Assembly: GCF_030445035.2 (NCBI RefSeq)
Contig: NC_080677.1
Span: 152,831,169-152,895,168, forward strand
Length of the DNA: 64,000 nucleotides
Reading direction: 5' to 3'
Source: Dasypus novemcinctus
Lineage: Eukaryota > Chordata > Mammalia > Cingulata > Dasypodidae
Position 1 is the first letter of the stretch. Each line of letters starts with the position of its first letter. The translations under genes were made by a program, and so were the position numbers. The notes under the pieces were generated by a model, which ran no database searches, was not told where the DNA came from, and saw only the letters and a program-made list of their open reading frames with translations. This document shows positions 45,040 through 57,429 of the stretch, in pieces.

Positions 45040-45400
45040 GTAACTCCCCCAAATATTGCGATATCCATGAGGGTAGGGATCTTAATCTTATTCTCTATCT
45101 TCAGCCCCTACAATAGTCCTGGCATATTATGGGCACTAAGTATTTTTGATTAAAGAAAGAAAGGCCATTCAATGGTCCCTTATTAACTACCGAATGAAGC
45201 CAAAATTCCTATGTTGCATACAAGGCCCTTGAGAATGTTTGTTGGACACCACTACAGGCTTATCACCCATCATTTACCTTATTCTCCTCACTTTTCTCCT
45301 AAAATTGCCGCTGGTTCCCTGAAAGTAACACACTGTTTTTTTTCTCTGCCTTGTATATGCTCTTCCTTTATCTGGAAAGCCTCCTTTCTACCCATTACAC
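45040..45400 (+). mobile_element. LINE2 fragments
   Basis: 45040-45165 matches the L2 3' end pattern (GATATCCATGAGGGTAGGGAT, AGTCCTGGCATATTATGGGCA). 45175-45400 matches an upstream L2 part (TACAAGGCCCTTGAGAATG, CTTGTATATGCTCTTCCTTTATCTGG, GCC). Both are old and the order is rearranged. Confidence 0.65.
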
Positions 45401-45422
45401 CACACACACACACACACACTCA
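45399..45422. repeat. Short CA microsatellite
   Basis: About eleven CA units, beside L2 sequence. Confidence 0.9.
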
Positions 45423-45489
45423 CAATCCCAGGAAATTTCTATCCATCCTTCCAAAAGAGACACAGTATAAAATTATGATAGATACAGTG

Positions 45490-45660
45490 ACATAGTAGAA
45501 AGATTATGGATTCAAGGTAATCTGAGATAAAATAATGGTTCAGCCAATTACTACTTGTGTAAACTTGGAAAATTGACCTAACCATTCTAATATAACATCT
45601 ACCTTATATTGTTGTGACAATTAAAATACATAAAAATGATGTAATATATTGCTTTCACAT
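45490..45660 (+). mobile_element. MIR SINE fragment
   Basis: ATTACTACTTGTGTAAACTT, GGAAAATTGACCTAACC and ATTGTTGTGACAATTAAAA follow the MIR consensus in order. Confidence 0.65.
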
Positions 45661-46738
45661 AGTACATTGTTCTATGTATTGTTTTATGATAATAGCTGTT
45701 AATATTTTTTCAGAATATCTCCCTCTCAATTTAAGTTTTTTTTAAGTTGAACTGACCACTCCGAACTTTGTAACTTCCTTGTATCTGTGTTCCACATTTA
45801 AAATAGTACTAGCTTTGGACTTCCAGGAAAGATGGTGGAGTAAGGATCTCCAGGACCAGTCCTTCCAACAAAACTACTATTAAACAGGCAGGACCTGTCT
45901 GAAACAACTATTTTGAAACTCTGAGTTCAGATAAACACTGTAAAGGATCCAGGGGAGAGTGAAAGAGGTTGAAAAATTACAGTAGCAAACTGAAAATTGC
46001 TCTTTCCATGTGGTACCTATGTCCTACTCCAAGGGCAGGCTATTGCAGGGTCCAGTCCATGGTTAGCAGCTGGTTACAGAATGGGACATAAAAATTTTTT
46101 TCCTCGAAAGGGGTGGGTACAGCCAATCACTGATCACAGCTTTTGATTAGCAAATTTGATCACTTAATCCTGGCTCTGAGGGCAGCTATTGTTTCAAACT
46201 GCAGCATAGGACAAAGGCAGCACAGGCATTGTTTCAATTCTCACTGGAGAGAGGGAGGGGTGGTGGAGATTTTAAAATTCAGGGCTTCCACAGGGCTCTG
46301 GGCAAGTCAGGTGAAAGGCGCATTTGCTGAGCAGGCCAACTTTGGAAGTAGTCAGAGACATTTTTGACACCCTTCCTGATCCCCTTCTACAGGGTACTTT
46401 GGAGCTAATCTATGCCTCCTTTCTTTGACCCTCTTTTGACTGAGGAAGACCAAACTGGGAAAGTCATCTCTGGGGTGACTCTCCTCCCAAAACTTGCCCT
46501 CTGGGCAAAAGCAGCTATACACAAAGAAAAAGGTATAAAAACTATAGATACAAACACTCTGGGACAAAGGCCTACCATCTTCAAACACCCAGGAGAGGGA
46601 GATCTGTTTCCTGGGAAACAGAGGGGACAACCAACCTCCTGTAAATACATCCAGATAAAGAGGCTAAAATTCAAAAAGCATCAGTAGAGAAGATGGGAAT
46701 GTGGACATACCAAACAAAACCTTTAAAAAATGATCTTG

Positions 46739-47160
46739 GTGTTCCCAAACCCTGAGCAGGTGTTTCGGGGGCTTGCAGGGCAGGAAGTGTCTGGATGTCT
46801 ATTTGGTGAGACAGTGACAGAAGAGATTCTTGCGAGAGGGGGAACTTTCCATTTCTGACACGGAGGTCAGAAGTTGTAGGTGGAACCCCTTCCCCTAGGG
46901 CTGGCAGCCTGTCTGCAGCAGTCTCTAAAATCTTTGTAGTGCTCCCAAACCCTGAGCAGGCTGCTTCGGGGGCTTGCAGGCCAGGAGGTGTCTGGATGTT
47001 GATTTGGTGAGACAGTGACAGAAGAGATTCTTGTGAGAGGTGGAATTGTGGGTTTCTGACACAGAGGTCAGAGGCCGCAGGTGGGACCCCTCCCCCTAGG
47101 GCTGGCGCCTGGCTGTGGGGATCCCTGAAGGCTTTGTTGTGCTGCGGTGCTCCCAGGCCC
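46739..47160 (+). promoter_or_regulatory. Tandem 200-bp units in L1 5' region
   Basis: Units begin GTGYTCCCAAACCCTGAGCAG at 46739 and 46939, and a third partial unit starts GTGCTCCCAGGCC at 47147. Each contains TCGGGGGCTTGCAGG and GTGAGACAGTGACAGAAGAG. The layout recalls the monomer-repeat promoters of rodent L1s. Whether these units are transcriptionally active cannot be read from sequence. Confidence 0.8.
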
Positions 47161-47329
47161 CCTGTTAACTGGATGCGTGGTTCCCAGGTCTGTGTCCCCT
47201 AAACCCTGATGGCCCACGCTCCAGAGACTCACACACTTGAGTCTGCAGTGCCATAGACTTTCCATCCCTGAATCCACTGTGCCCTGAGGTCCATCTGAGG
47301 TCCTTGATTATCCTAGCCCTCGGTGTTTG

Positions 47330-47560
47330 TGTTTTTTTTTCTTTTTTCTTTTTTCTTTTTTCTTTTTGTCTTGGTTGCTAATATTGCATTGTCACCTAGT
47401 CTTTTCTCCCATTTTATCCCCTAAGGTCCTTTTCCATTTATTTAGGTTTTTTTTCTCCTTTTCTTTTTCTTGCTTGTCCCCCCCCCCCTTTTTCTTTGCC
47501 CCCCCCCTTTTTTTCTTCTCTTTTTTTTCTTTTCTCTCTTTTTCTTATTTTATTTTATTT
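47330..47560 (+). repeat. Polypyrimidine tract in L1 5' region
   Basis: Nearly continuous T and C, with CTTTTTT repeats and two C-runs (near 47480 and 47501). The complementary strand is a polypurine tract that could form triplex or non-B DNA. Confidence 0.85.
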
Positions 47561-48207
47561 TCTCTATATAATAGGTGCTGCAGGGAGTGCTTCACACTTG
47601 CTGTGTTTCCTCATCCTCCATTTCCTCTTTTCTGTGTGAATTGATTTTGGCCACATACACTGTCTCCTTTCCCCCACATCTTGCTATCCTCCATCATCTA
47701 CTGTTTCTCTTACATTCCACCTCCCTTTCTTTGGCCCCCAAATTGTCTGACTTTTAATTTCTAATACCTTTGTTCTGTTTTCTGTCTTTTATCCACTCTT
47801 GATATTATTGTCTTTCTTTTCTCTTTCCCTCTCTCATGAAAATACTGGCTTCTTAATTCATACTATATTCCTTCCCATATTCAGTTCACTGTCTCATTAT
47901 AGGTACTCTACTTACTGCTATAACTCTACACAACTTACACGAATCTAATATCCATTCTCCAAGATCTCACATTGTTGCTCTGTTAACATTTATTACCAAT
48001 ACTACTTTATACACTTTCTTTTCTTACTCATTTTGCTTTCCCTGGCCCTAATATTTTCTTTCAAAGTGAACTTAGCCAGCAACAAGAAAATAGAGTAAGA
48101 AGAACAAAGTGACAAAGAGAAGACATAACACATGCACGAACAACAACTAATTAATCCCCAAGACTAGACAAAGAAGCTAAGGAACTGATTAAACCTGTCA
48201 AGATAAT

Positions 48208-49250
48208 ATGATGGCCAGACAGCAACAAAAAACTACAAACCAAACCAATAATCAGGAAAACATGGCTGAATCCAATGAGCAAACTAAAAAACAGGAAGGG
48301 GAGCAGAACATCAGACAAGTAATTAAAGATCTCAAAACATATATTAGAGACCAATTTAATGAAGTAAACGAAGAGATTAAAAATATGAAGAAAACACTTG
48401 GAGAGGAAATTGCAGACATACACAAAAAGATAACAGATATTATGGGGATGAACACCACAGTTCAAGAAATCAAAAATACACCCTCAGCAAATAGCAGCAG
48501 ATTAGAAGAGGCAGAGGAGAGAATTAGTGACGTGGAAGACAGAACATCTGAAATCAAACTGATAGTAGAACTGATCAATAAAAATAGAAAAAATCCAGCT
48601 AGGACTTAGGGACCTGAATGACAATGCAAAACACACAAACATACACATTATAGGCATCCCAGAAGGAAAAGAGAAGGGAAAGGGGACAAAAGGGGTGTTG
48701 GAGGAAATAATGGCTGAAAACTTCCCGAATCTACTGAGAGAGATGGATGTACATGTCCAGGAAGCACAACACGCCCCAAACATCATAAATCCCAACAGGC
48801 CCACCCCAAGACATATACTTGTCAAATTATCCAATGCTCAAGACAAAGAGAAAATTCTAAAAGCGGCAAGAGAAAAGAAAACCATCACATAAAAGGGAGG
48901 CTCCATAAGATTAAGTGCCGATTTCTAATCTGAAACCATGGAGGCAAGAAGGCAGTGGTATGCTATAGTCAAGGTACTAAAAGAAAAAAATTTCCAACCA
49001 AGAATACTCTACCCAGCTAAACTAGCATTCAAAAATGATGGAGAGTTCAAAATATTCACAGATAAACAGAAATTGAAAACGTATGCCAACAAGAACCCTG
49101 CCCTTCAAGAAATACTAAAGGGAGTTCAGCAGGAAGAATGGAAAAAACCAGGAGAGGCAGAGTTGGAGGAGAGTGTAAGAGCAACAAAAAAGACAAAAAG
49201 AGAAGGAAAAAAACAAACAAAATATGACAAATACAAGTCCAAACAAAATA
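48208..49250 (+). pseudogene. L1 ORF1 (RNA-binding chaperone), broken
   Basis: The start at 48208 (MMARQQQKT) opens 133 codons with a polar N-terminus, then a long heptad-rich coiled coil (about residues 30-120, ending EERISDVEDRTSEIK). After a frameshift near 48590 the RRM-like domain follows (NIHIIGIPEG and RHILVKLSNAQDKEKIL), with a stop at 48891. The C-terminal domain is readable from 48938 (METEARRQ-like start, then QPRILYPAKLAF). The normal protein is a trimeric RNA-binding chaperone of the L1 particle; this copy could not make it. Confidence 0.88.
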
Positions 49251-50256
49251 TGGCTAACATAAATAATTCCTTGAAATTAATAACACTGAATGTCAATGGA
49301 TAAACTCACCTGTCAAAAGATTCAGACTGGGACATTGGATAAGGAAATATGACCCATCTATATGCTGTCTACAAGAAACACATCTTAGATCCAACATGGA
49401 GGTTGAAAGTGAATGGCTGGAAAACAATCTTACAAGCAAACAATAACCAAAAAAAAAAAAAAAAAAAAAGGCAGTAGTAGCTATATTAATATCAGACAAA
49501 ATAGACTTTAAATGCAAACAATTGTGAGAGACAAAGAAGAATACTACATATTAGTGAAAGGGACAATCTTTCAAGAAGAACGAACAATCATAAATATTTA
49601 TGCTCCTAACAAGGATGCCTCCAAATATGTGAGGCAAACACTGGAAAAACTAAGTGAAAGAACAGATGCCTCTACAATTATAGTGGGTGACTTTAATATA
49701 CCACTATCAACTTTGGACAGAACATCTCAAAAGAGAATCAATAAAGAAAAACTTTGAACATAATATTAGAGGAGCTGGATCTAATAGACATATACAGATC
49801 ATTACACCCAAACACAGCAGGATATACATTTTTCTCAAGTGCACATGGATCGTTCTCCAAGATAGACCATATGCTAGGCCACAAAGAAAGGCTCAATGAA
49901 TTCAGAAAGAGCAAAATCATACAAAATAATATCTCTGACCACAGTTGAGTGAAGCTGGAAATCTGCAAGGGCCAGAGGCCCAGATTTCACAACAAGATAT
50001 GGAAATTAAACAGCACGCTCTTAGAAAAACAGTGGGTCAAAGAGGAAATCTCAAAAGAAATTAATAACTACTTTGAAACTAATGAAAATGATAACACAAC
50101 ATACCAAAACTTATGGGATGCAGCAAAAGCAGTACTGAGAGGGAAATTTATAGCCATAAATTCATATATCAAAAAAGAAGAGCAAAAATTGAAGAACTAA
50201 CTGCTCATTTGGAGGAACTAGTAAAAAAACAACAAAGTAACCCCACAGGAAGAAGA

Positions 50257-50257
50257 A

Positions 50258-50341
<84 letters not shown>
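50257..50341 (+). repeat. AAAG microsatellite inside L1 ORF2
   Basis: About 20 uninterrupted GAAA/AAAG units. It encodes a Lys/Glu/Arg run in the surrounding ORF2 frame and sits between endonuclease and reverse transcriptase. Confidence 0.95.
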
Positions 50342-51204
50342 AGGTAAGAGCAGAAGTAAATGAAATAGAAAATAAGAAAGCACTTGAAAAGATAAACAAA
50401 ACCAGACGCTGGTTCTTTGAGAAGATCAATAAAATTGACAAATCCTTAGCTAGACTAACAAAGAAAAAAAGAGAGAAGATGCAAATACACAAAATAAGAA
50501 ATGAGAAAGGAGATATCACCACTGATCCCACAGAAATAAAGACTATCATAAGAGGATACTTTGAAAAACTATCTTCCAACCGAAATGACAATTCAGAGGA
50601 AATCGACAAATTCCTAGAAACACATAAGCAGCCTATATTGATGAAAGAAGAAACTGATGATCTCAACAAACCAATCACAAGTAAAGAGATAGAATCAGTC
50701 ATTAAAAACCTCCCAACTAAGAAGAGCCCAGGGCCAGATGGCTTCACAGGTGAATTCTACAAAACATTCCGGAAAGAACTAACACCAATCCTCCTGAAAC
50801 TCTTCTAAAAAATCGGAACAGAAGGAACATTACCTGACTCATTCTATGATGCCAACATTACCCTAGTACCAAAGCCAAACAAAGACACCACAAGAAAGGA
50901 AAATTACAGACCAATTTCTCTAATGAGCCTAGATGCAAAAATCCTCAACAAAATACTTGCTAACTGTATTCAACAACACATTCAACGAATTATACAACAT
51001 GACCAAGTGGGATTCATTCCGGGTATGCAAGGATGGTTCAACATAAGAAAATCAATCAATGTAATACACCATATAAACAGATTGAAGGGAAAAAATTACA
51101 TGATTATATCTATAGATGCAGAAAAAGCATTTGACAAAATACAGCACGCTTTCTTGATAAAAACACTGCAAAAGACTGGAATACAAGGAAATTTTTTGAA
51201 CATG

Positions 51205-51285
51205 ATAAAGAATATACATGATAAAGAATATATATATCATATATATAAAGAATATATATGATAAAGAATATATCATTTACAATGG
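51205..51285 (+). repeat. Short AT-rich tandem repeat in ORF2
   Basis: Three to four copies of GATAAAGAATATA-like units with ATATAT stretches, an expansion within the reverse transcriptase coding region that shifts the frame. Confidence 0.8.
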
Positions 51286-53136
51286 TGAAATCCTAAAATC
51301 CTTCCCTCTAAGATCAGGAACAAGACAAGGATGCCCACTATCACCTCTTCTATTTAACATTGTCTTAGAAGTACTTGCTCGAGCACTGAGTCAAGAACCA
51401 GATATAAAAGGCATTCAAATTGGAAAGGAAAAAGTCAAAATTTCATTATTTGCAGATGACATGATCCTATACATAGAAAACCCTGAGAGGTCTACAATAA
51501 GCTTCTAGAACTCATAAATGAGTTTAGTAAAGTCACAGGTTAAAAGATCAATGCGCAAAAATCAGTGGCATTTCTGTACACCAATAATGAGCAAGATCAG
51601 GAGGAAATCAAGAAACAAATACCATTTACAATAGTAAATAAAAAAATCAAATACCTAGGAATAAATTTAACTAAAGATGTAAAAAACTTATACACAGAGA
51701 ACTACACAAGACTGTTCAAGGAAATCAAAGAAGACCTAAATAAATGAAAGAATATTTCCTGTTCATGGATAGGAAGACTAAATATTATTAAGATGTCTCT
51801 CCTACAAAAATTGATCTACACATTCAATGCAATCCCAATAAAAATCAACACAGCATTCTTTAAGGAACTAGAAAAACTAGCTGTGAAATTTATTTGGAAA
51901 GGAAAGAGGCCCCAAATAGGCAAAGACATATTGAAAAAGAAAAACGAAATTGGAGGAATCACACTACCTGACTTCAGAACATACTACAAACTACAGTAGT
52001 GAAAACAGCATGGTATTGGCACAAGGAGAGACACACAGGCCAATGGAACTGAACTGAGAGTTCTGATATAGATCCTCATATATATAATCATATAATATTC
52101 GATAAAGCCACCAAACCTTCTCAACTGGGAGAGAATGACCTATTCAACAAATGGTGCCTGAAGAACTGGATATCCATATGTGAAAGAATGAAAGAGGATT
52201 ACCATCTCACACCTTATACAAAAATCAATTCAAGATGGATCAAAGACCTAAATATAAGAGCCAAGACCATAAAGACTTTGGGAAGCAGTGTAGGGAAGCA
52301 TACACAAGATCTCGTAATAGGAAATGGCTTCATGAACTTCACACCAAAAGCATGAGCAGCAAAAGAACAAATAGATAAATGGGACTTCCTCAAAATTAAA
52401 GCCTTCTGCACCTCAAAGGAGTTTGTCAAGAAAGTGAAAAGAGAGCCTACACAATGGGAGAAAATATTTGGTAACCATATATCAGATAGGAGACATATAA
52501 CCTGCATATATAAAGAACTCCTATATCTTGAAAATAAAAATATAAACAACCCATTTAAAAAATGGGAAAAAGATTTAAATAGACACTTCTCCAAAGAAGA
52601 AATACAAATGGCTAAAAAGCACATGAAAAAATGCTCCAAATCTCTAGCTAGTAGGGAAATGCAAATCAAAGCTACAATGAGATACCATCTTACTCCCATA
52701 AGATTGGCAGCTATGGAAAAAACAGAAGACTACAAACGCTGGAGAGGATGTGGAGGAATGGGAACACTCATCCACTGCTGGTGGGAATGCAGAAGGATCC
52801 AGCCATTCTGGAGGAAAGTTAGGCAATTTCTCAAAAAACTAGCCATAGATTTACCATTATGACCCAGCAATTCCACTGCTGGATATGTACCCAGTAAAAC
52901 TGAAAACAAGGACACAAACCGATATATGCATACCAATGTTCATAGTGGCATTATTTACTATTGCCAAAAGTTGGAATCAACCCAAATGCCCATCAACAGA
53001 TGAATGGATAGATAAAATGTGGTATATACATACAATGGAATACTACTTGGCTTTAAGAATGAATACACTACAAACACACGTGATAACATGGATGAATCTT
53101 GAGAACGTTATGTTGAATGAAGCAACCAGGCATTGA

Positions 53137-56134
53137 AGGACAAATACTACATGACCTCAATGATATGAAATAAGTAAACCAAGCTGCCTCAGAGAGCTAG
53201 AGACTGGATGATAGGCTTAAAGGAAATTGGGGGGTAGAGGAAGGATGTAAGCTGACACCTACATGGGTGAAATCTATGATAAGCTGGAGGTAAGTATTTG
53301 TACAAGAAGGGATAAAATGGGGGCATAGGGTTACCTTTGGGTGGGGCTTTGCAGGCTTGAGGGAGGTTAGGGATGGGAGGATGAGTAATATTGCCCAAGA
53401 AATTAGGGGGAGGGTGGGGCAACATACGAACATAGGAGATTGTCAGGTATTTGATTGAGAGTATAATGCTGAGAAAATTTTTTCAAAAATATAATAAGGA
53501 AGATTACCTGTTTAAGATGCTTAAAGGGGATAATCTGATGCAGGACAGGCTCCTAGGGAATATGTGAATGCTCATTTTGCCATAGTGGGTTATATCATTG
53601 GATAGAGACCCATATAATGAGAGAGAAGGTATACCCACATCCTGGGGAGGACTGATGCCCTCAAATAGAGTGAATTGTATCTCTCAAGAGAAATGGTGGC
53701 TCCCAGTGCATTAGGGCAGTTGAGCATGTCAAGCCCTTAACACTGTTGCAAGTATCTCTGAACATGGCCCTTCAAGCAATGAAGATTGACTGTCACTGTG
53801 GGCCCTAAGGGGAGGAGGAAAGAGGTATTGAATAGATGGAACCAATCTAACTGAGTGGGCAATAGAAGTGTTCCACAAGAGTACACAAGGATGGATGTAA
53901 GACTATAAAATTACACCAAAAATATATAGGGGCTGATAGGCTAAAATGTAAATCATAATGTAAAACATAAGGTAGCTAAAAATTTAGAAAATTGTATAGT
54001 TTAAAATATAAACCACAATGTAAACACAAATGTTACCTTGTTTGAAAGCTATTGTCTCAATAGCTGTACATCAGTTTCAATAAATATAGTATGAATATGT
54101 TAAAAGATTATTGTTGTGGAAGGGAAAAGGTCTTATGTTGGATATGTGGGAGTACTGAATATTGTATATATGAATTACTGTGATCTAAAACTCCTGTGAA
54201 GAGAAGCTTAATAATTAGAAAAAAGAAAAGAAAAAGATAGGACGTAGACACTGAGGAAAAGACTGAAGTAGTTGCCTTACCAAATTACAAACTGGGCAAC
54301 ACTTATTGCAGTGATGGAAGGCAAAACATCAAAAACAAAGCTTTTGCATTTTTAAATTTTTTGATACCCCAATTTATCTTTACCTTAATTTTTCCAAATT
54401 AATATGTATTCTATATCTAACCTTTAAACTCATCTCTATATTCCATTTTACTATTAATGGAATCTTGCAATATATTGGGCTTCACTTTTCAGGAAGTTTT
54501 GGATCAAAGAGAGGTTAAACAATGGCAGCGGAGGAATACTGGTATGGGGTGTTATTGACAAGGGACACATGGTTGGCAGGGAGTTCTACAGGGCATATAT
54601 CCAGGGTACATAAAAATGTTTGGGTATTTTCATAGTGGATACAATTAAAAACAACAATGGAGGGAATGCTGAGTTCCTAGCCAGGGGAGCTCTATCACAG
54701 TCCCTAAAGGAAGAGCAAAAATCCCCCAAGAGCAATGGCAAAGACCAAAAAAGAATGACAGTCCAATAATGAGCCCTTGATACTGATGACTATGCTTGTG
54801 AGCTTGTGCACCTGAGATGGGAATGAGGCCTAGAGCTGCAGGGTGCCTAAGAGTTACCTCCTGAGAGCCTCCATGTTGCTCAAATGTGGCCAGTCTTGAA
54901 GCCAAACTCAGCATGTAAATGTGTTGCTTTCCCCCCAGTGTGGGACATGACTCCTGGGGATGATCCTCCCTGGTGCTGAGGGATTACTACCAAGTACCAG
55001 CTGATGATGTAGCTAGAAAATGACCTTGAATAAAAGGGCCAACTCGGACCAGCAGAATATCTCAATCTACATATAATACCAGGAGTTAAAAATGCTTTTT
55101 GACCAGAATCAACGGGGAAATGGAAAGGAAAAATGAGTTTATATGGCTATGAGTCTCCAAAAAGAGCCGGGAGGTTATCAGAGGGGTTGCCCTTATGCAC
55201 ACCTCAGCAGAGTCCCAGAGACAGATAACGTAGATACAACCCCGGGTATTGGTTCTTCTGAGGGCTAGAGAGACCCACAGGTTCTATGGTCATGGCAGAT
55301 GGAGTTCACTGCCATGTCAGTTGGCCTTCTTTGGAGCTTGTGTTTCTGTGTGATGGAGCTGGACTCAGATGTGATCTTTGTTCACAAGCCTCTCCTTTTA
55401 CTTTTACTGGAACTGTAGTTGGTGCTGGGGTTTAATATATACCCAGGGGACCTGAATGTCTGGACTGGCCATGCGATAGCCAGGCCCTGAGCCTCAACAG
55501 ACTTCAGCTCCTACACTCTGGTTTATTAGACTTACCCCACTCAGCTAACATGGAGGTGAAGAATGTCAACCACCACACCAGGGAGGCAAGAGTGCCTACA
55601 ACTGAAAGCAGGAGGATTGCATCCAGCATCCATGTGGAATCTAAGCCCCCTCTTGATATAGATGTGGAGTGGACACAACCATTCCAAGGTCCACAGGATG
55701 GAGGAATAGACTGTGGGTTAGAGTGGACTTACTGATATTCTATTCATGAACTATTGTGATTAGTAATTGAAGAAAATGTGCCTTTGTTGTGGAGAAAGTG
55801 GCCATGGTGGCTGCTGGGGGTAGGGAATGGGAGGAAGAGATGAGATGTGGAGGCATTTTCGGGTCTTGGAGTTGTCCTGAGTGATGCTGCAGGGACAGTT
55901 ACTGGACATAGTATGTCCTCCCATGGTCCACTGGGTGGAATGTGGGAGAGTGTGGGCTATGATGTGGACCATTGACCATGAGGTACAGTGGAGCTCAGAG
56001 ATGTATTCACCAAATGCAATGAATGTCTCATGATGATGGAGGAGATTGTTGTTATGGGGGGAGGAGTGGGGACCTCATTTTTTTTAATGTAATATTAAAA
56101 AATAAATAAAGACAAAAAAAAGAATAATAAAAGG
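53137..56134 (+). other. Long L1 3' untranslated region
   Basis: About 3 kb from the ORF2 stop to the A-rich tail. Parts recur collinearly in other copies here: 1-2129, 15628-16812 and 28389-29590 (reverse). It contains a G-rich purine stretch soon after the stop (53229-53420) and another near the end (56056-56075). No open frame is conserved between copies. Confidence 0.82.
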
Positions 56135-56144
56135 AAAAAAATGA

Positions 56145-57250
56145 TTTTAAAAATGCTCAAAGTGATGAAGGAAAGTACATAGAAAGAACTAAAGGATATC
56201 AGGAAAACAATGAAGGAGCAATATAGAATCTAAGTAAAGAAATAGAAATTTAAAAAGGAATTACTGGAATTGAAGACCACAGTAACTGAAATGAAAAAAA
56301 AAAAAATCCCAGGAGGATTTCAAGAGCAGATTGGAACTGTCAGAAGAAAGAATCAGTGAACTTAAAGACAAGATACTTGAAATGGGGGGAAAAAAAAGGC
56401 AAAATGAGCCTAAGATATCTCTGGGTTACCACAAAGTGAACCAATATATACATTATGGGAGTCCCAGAAGAAGAAAGACAGAAAGGGGAAGAAGAAATAG
56501 CCAAAGAAATTATGACAGAGAACTTCCAAAAGTTGGCAAAAGATGTGAATATGCATATCCAAGAAGCTTAAAGAACATAAAAGAAGATAAACATGAAGAA
56601 AAATACAACCTGTCATATTTATTACACTATCAAATGCAAAAGACAAGGACAGAGTTCTACAAGCTGCAAGAGAAAAGCAATGTATTAAGTTTAAGGGAGT
56701 CCCAATAAGATTGAGAACCAATTTCCCATCAGAAACCATGGAGGCAAGAAGGCAGTGGGTTGAATTACTTAAAGTGTGGAAGGGAAACAACTCCCAGCCA
56801 AGAATTTTTTATTCAGCAAGACTCTCTTTCAAAAATGGGGGCGAGATTAAGACATTCTCAGATAAACAAAATTGACTGAATACATCACAACTAGACCTGC
56901 TCCACAAACAATGATAGAGGGAGTTTTTCATACTAAAGGACAGGACAGTAGACAGTAGTTCAAAGTAGCATGAAGAAATAAAGACCTACGGTAAAGGTAA
57001 CCATTTTGGTAATTATAAATGCAATATTATTATATTGTTTGGTTTGTAACTCTACTTCTTCCTAAAGCTGCTAAAATGTAAATGTATAAAAGGTAATGAT
57101 AACTCTAGGTTTTTGGTCATACAATGTACACAGATATAAGTGATAGCAAGTACAAAAAATGGTGGAGAGGGAGAGGTGTATAGGACTAGTATATGGGCAT
57201 GTTATTAAAGTTAATTTGGTATCAAACCAAGTATGATTGCTATATATTTA
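56145..57250 (+). pseudogene. Old L1 ORF1 remnant
   Basis: A coiled-coil segment (LSEERISELKDKILEM near 56332), then an RRM-like region and C-terminal domain with ATGGAGGCAAGAAGGCAGTG (56738), in several frames. Stops and indels throughout. Confidence 0.75.
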
Positions 57251-57429
57251 GGATGTTAAGCTTTTACCCCATGGAAATTGTAAGGGAAATAGATGAAGAA
57301 TATATCCAGATAGAAAGGAGAAGGCACTCAATATGGTACAATCCAAGAAAGTAAATAAATGTAAAAGTAGGCTTTAATGGAATTGAGGGACAAAAAAATG
57401 GTATAACAATTACATACGCTAAATAGCAG

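Larger units (their letters stand above)
49251..53136 (+). pseudogene. L1 ORF2 (endonuclease and reverse transcriptase), broken
   Basis: The start is MANINNSLKL, then LNVNG and a stop after a one-base loss near 49302. Endonuclease features include GDFNIPLSTLDR near 49690 and SDHS near 49940. An AAAG microsatellite lies at 50257-50341. The reverse transcriptase shows [11 protein letters not shown] near 51010, [12 protein letters not shown] near 51323 and the catalytic FADDMILY at about 51449 (intact Asp pair). The cysteine-rich C-terminus CGGMGTLIHCWWEC is near 52750, and the end is at 53136. At least eight frame changes or stops separate the pieces. Confidence 0.9.
46735..56134 (+). mobile_element. 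Full-length younger L1 of about 9.4 kb
   Basis: Flanked by AAAAAATGAT at 46725-46734 and 56135-56144. The 5' region is 46735-48207, with repeated units and a pyrimidine-rich tract. ORF1 is about 48208-49250, ORF2 about 49251-53136 and the 3' untranslated region about 53137-56134. Both frames are disrupted, so the copy is dead. It is longer than typical human or mouse L1s, mainly because of its 3-kb 3' region. Confidence 0.88.

Noticed and set aside
47327-47644. Phe/Ser-rich plus-strand frame resembling a membrane protein
   Set aside because: It is produced by the polypyrimidine tract of the L1 5' region.
50113-50808. 231-codon frame with a Lys/Glu repeat as a novel protein
   Set aside because: It is L1 ORF2 (between endonuclease and reverse transcriptase) with a microsatellite expansion.
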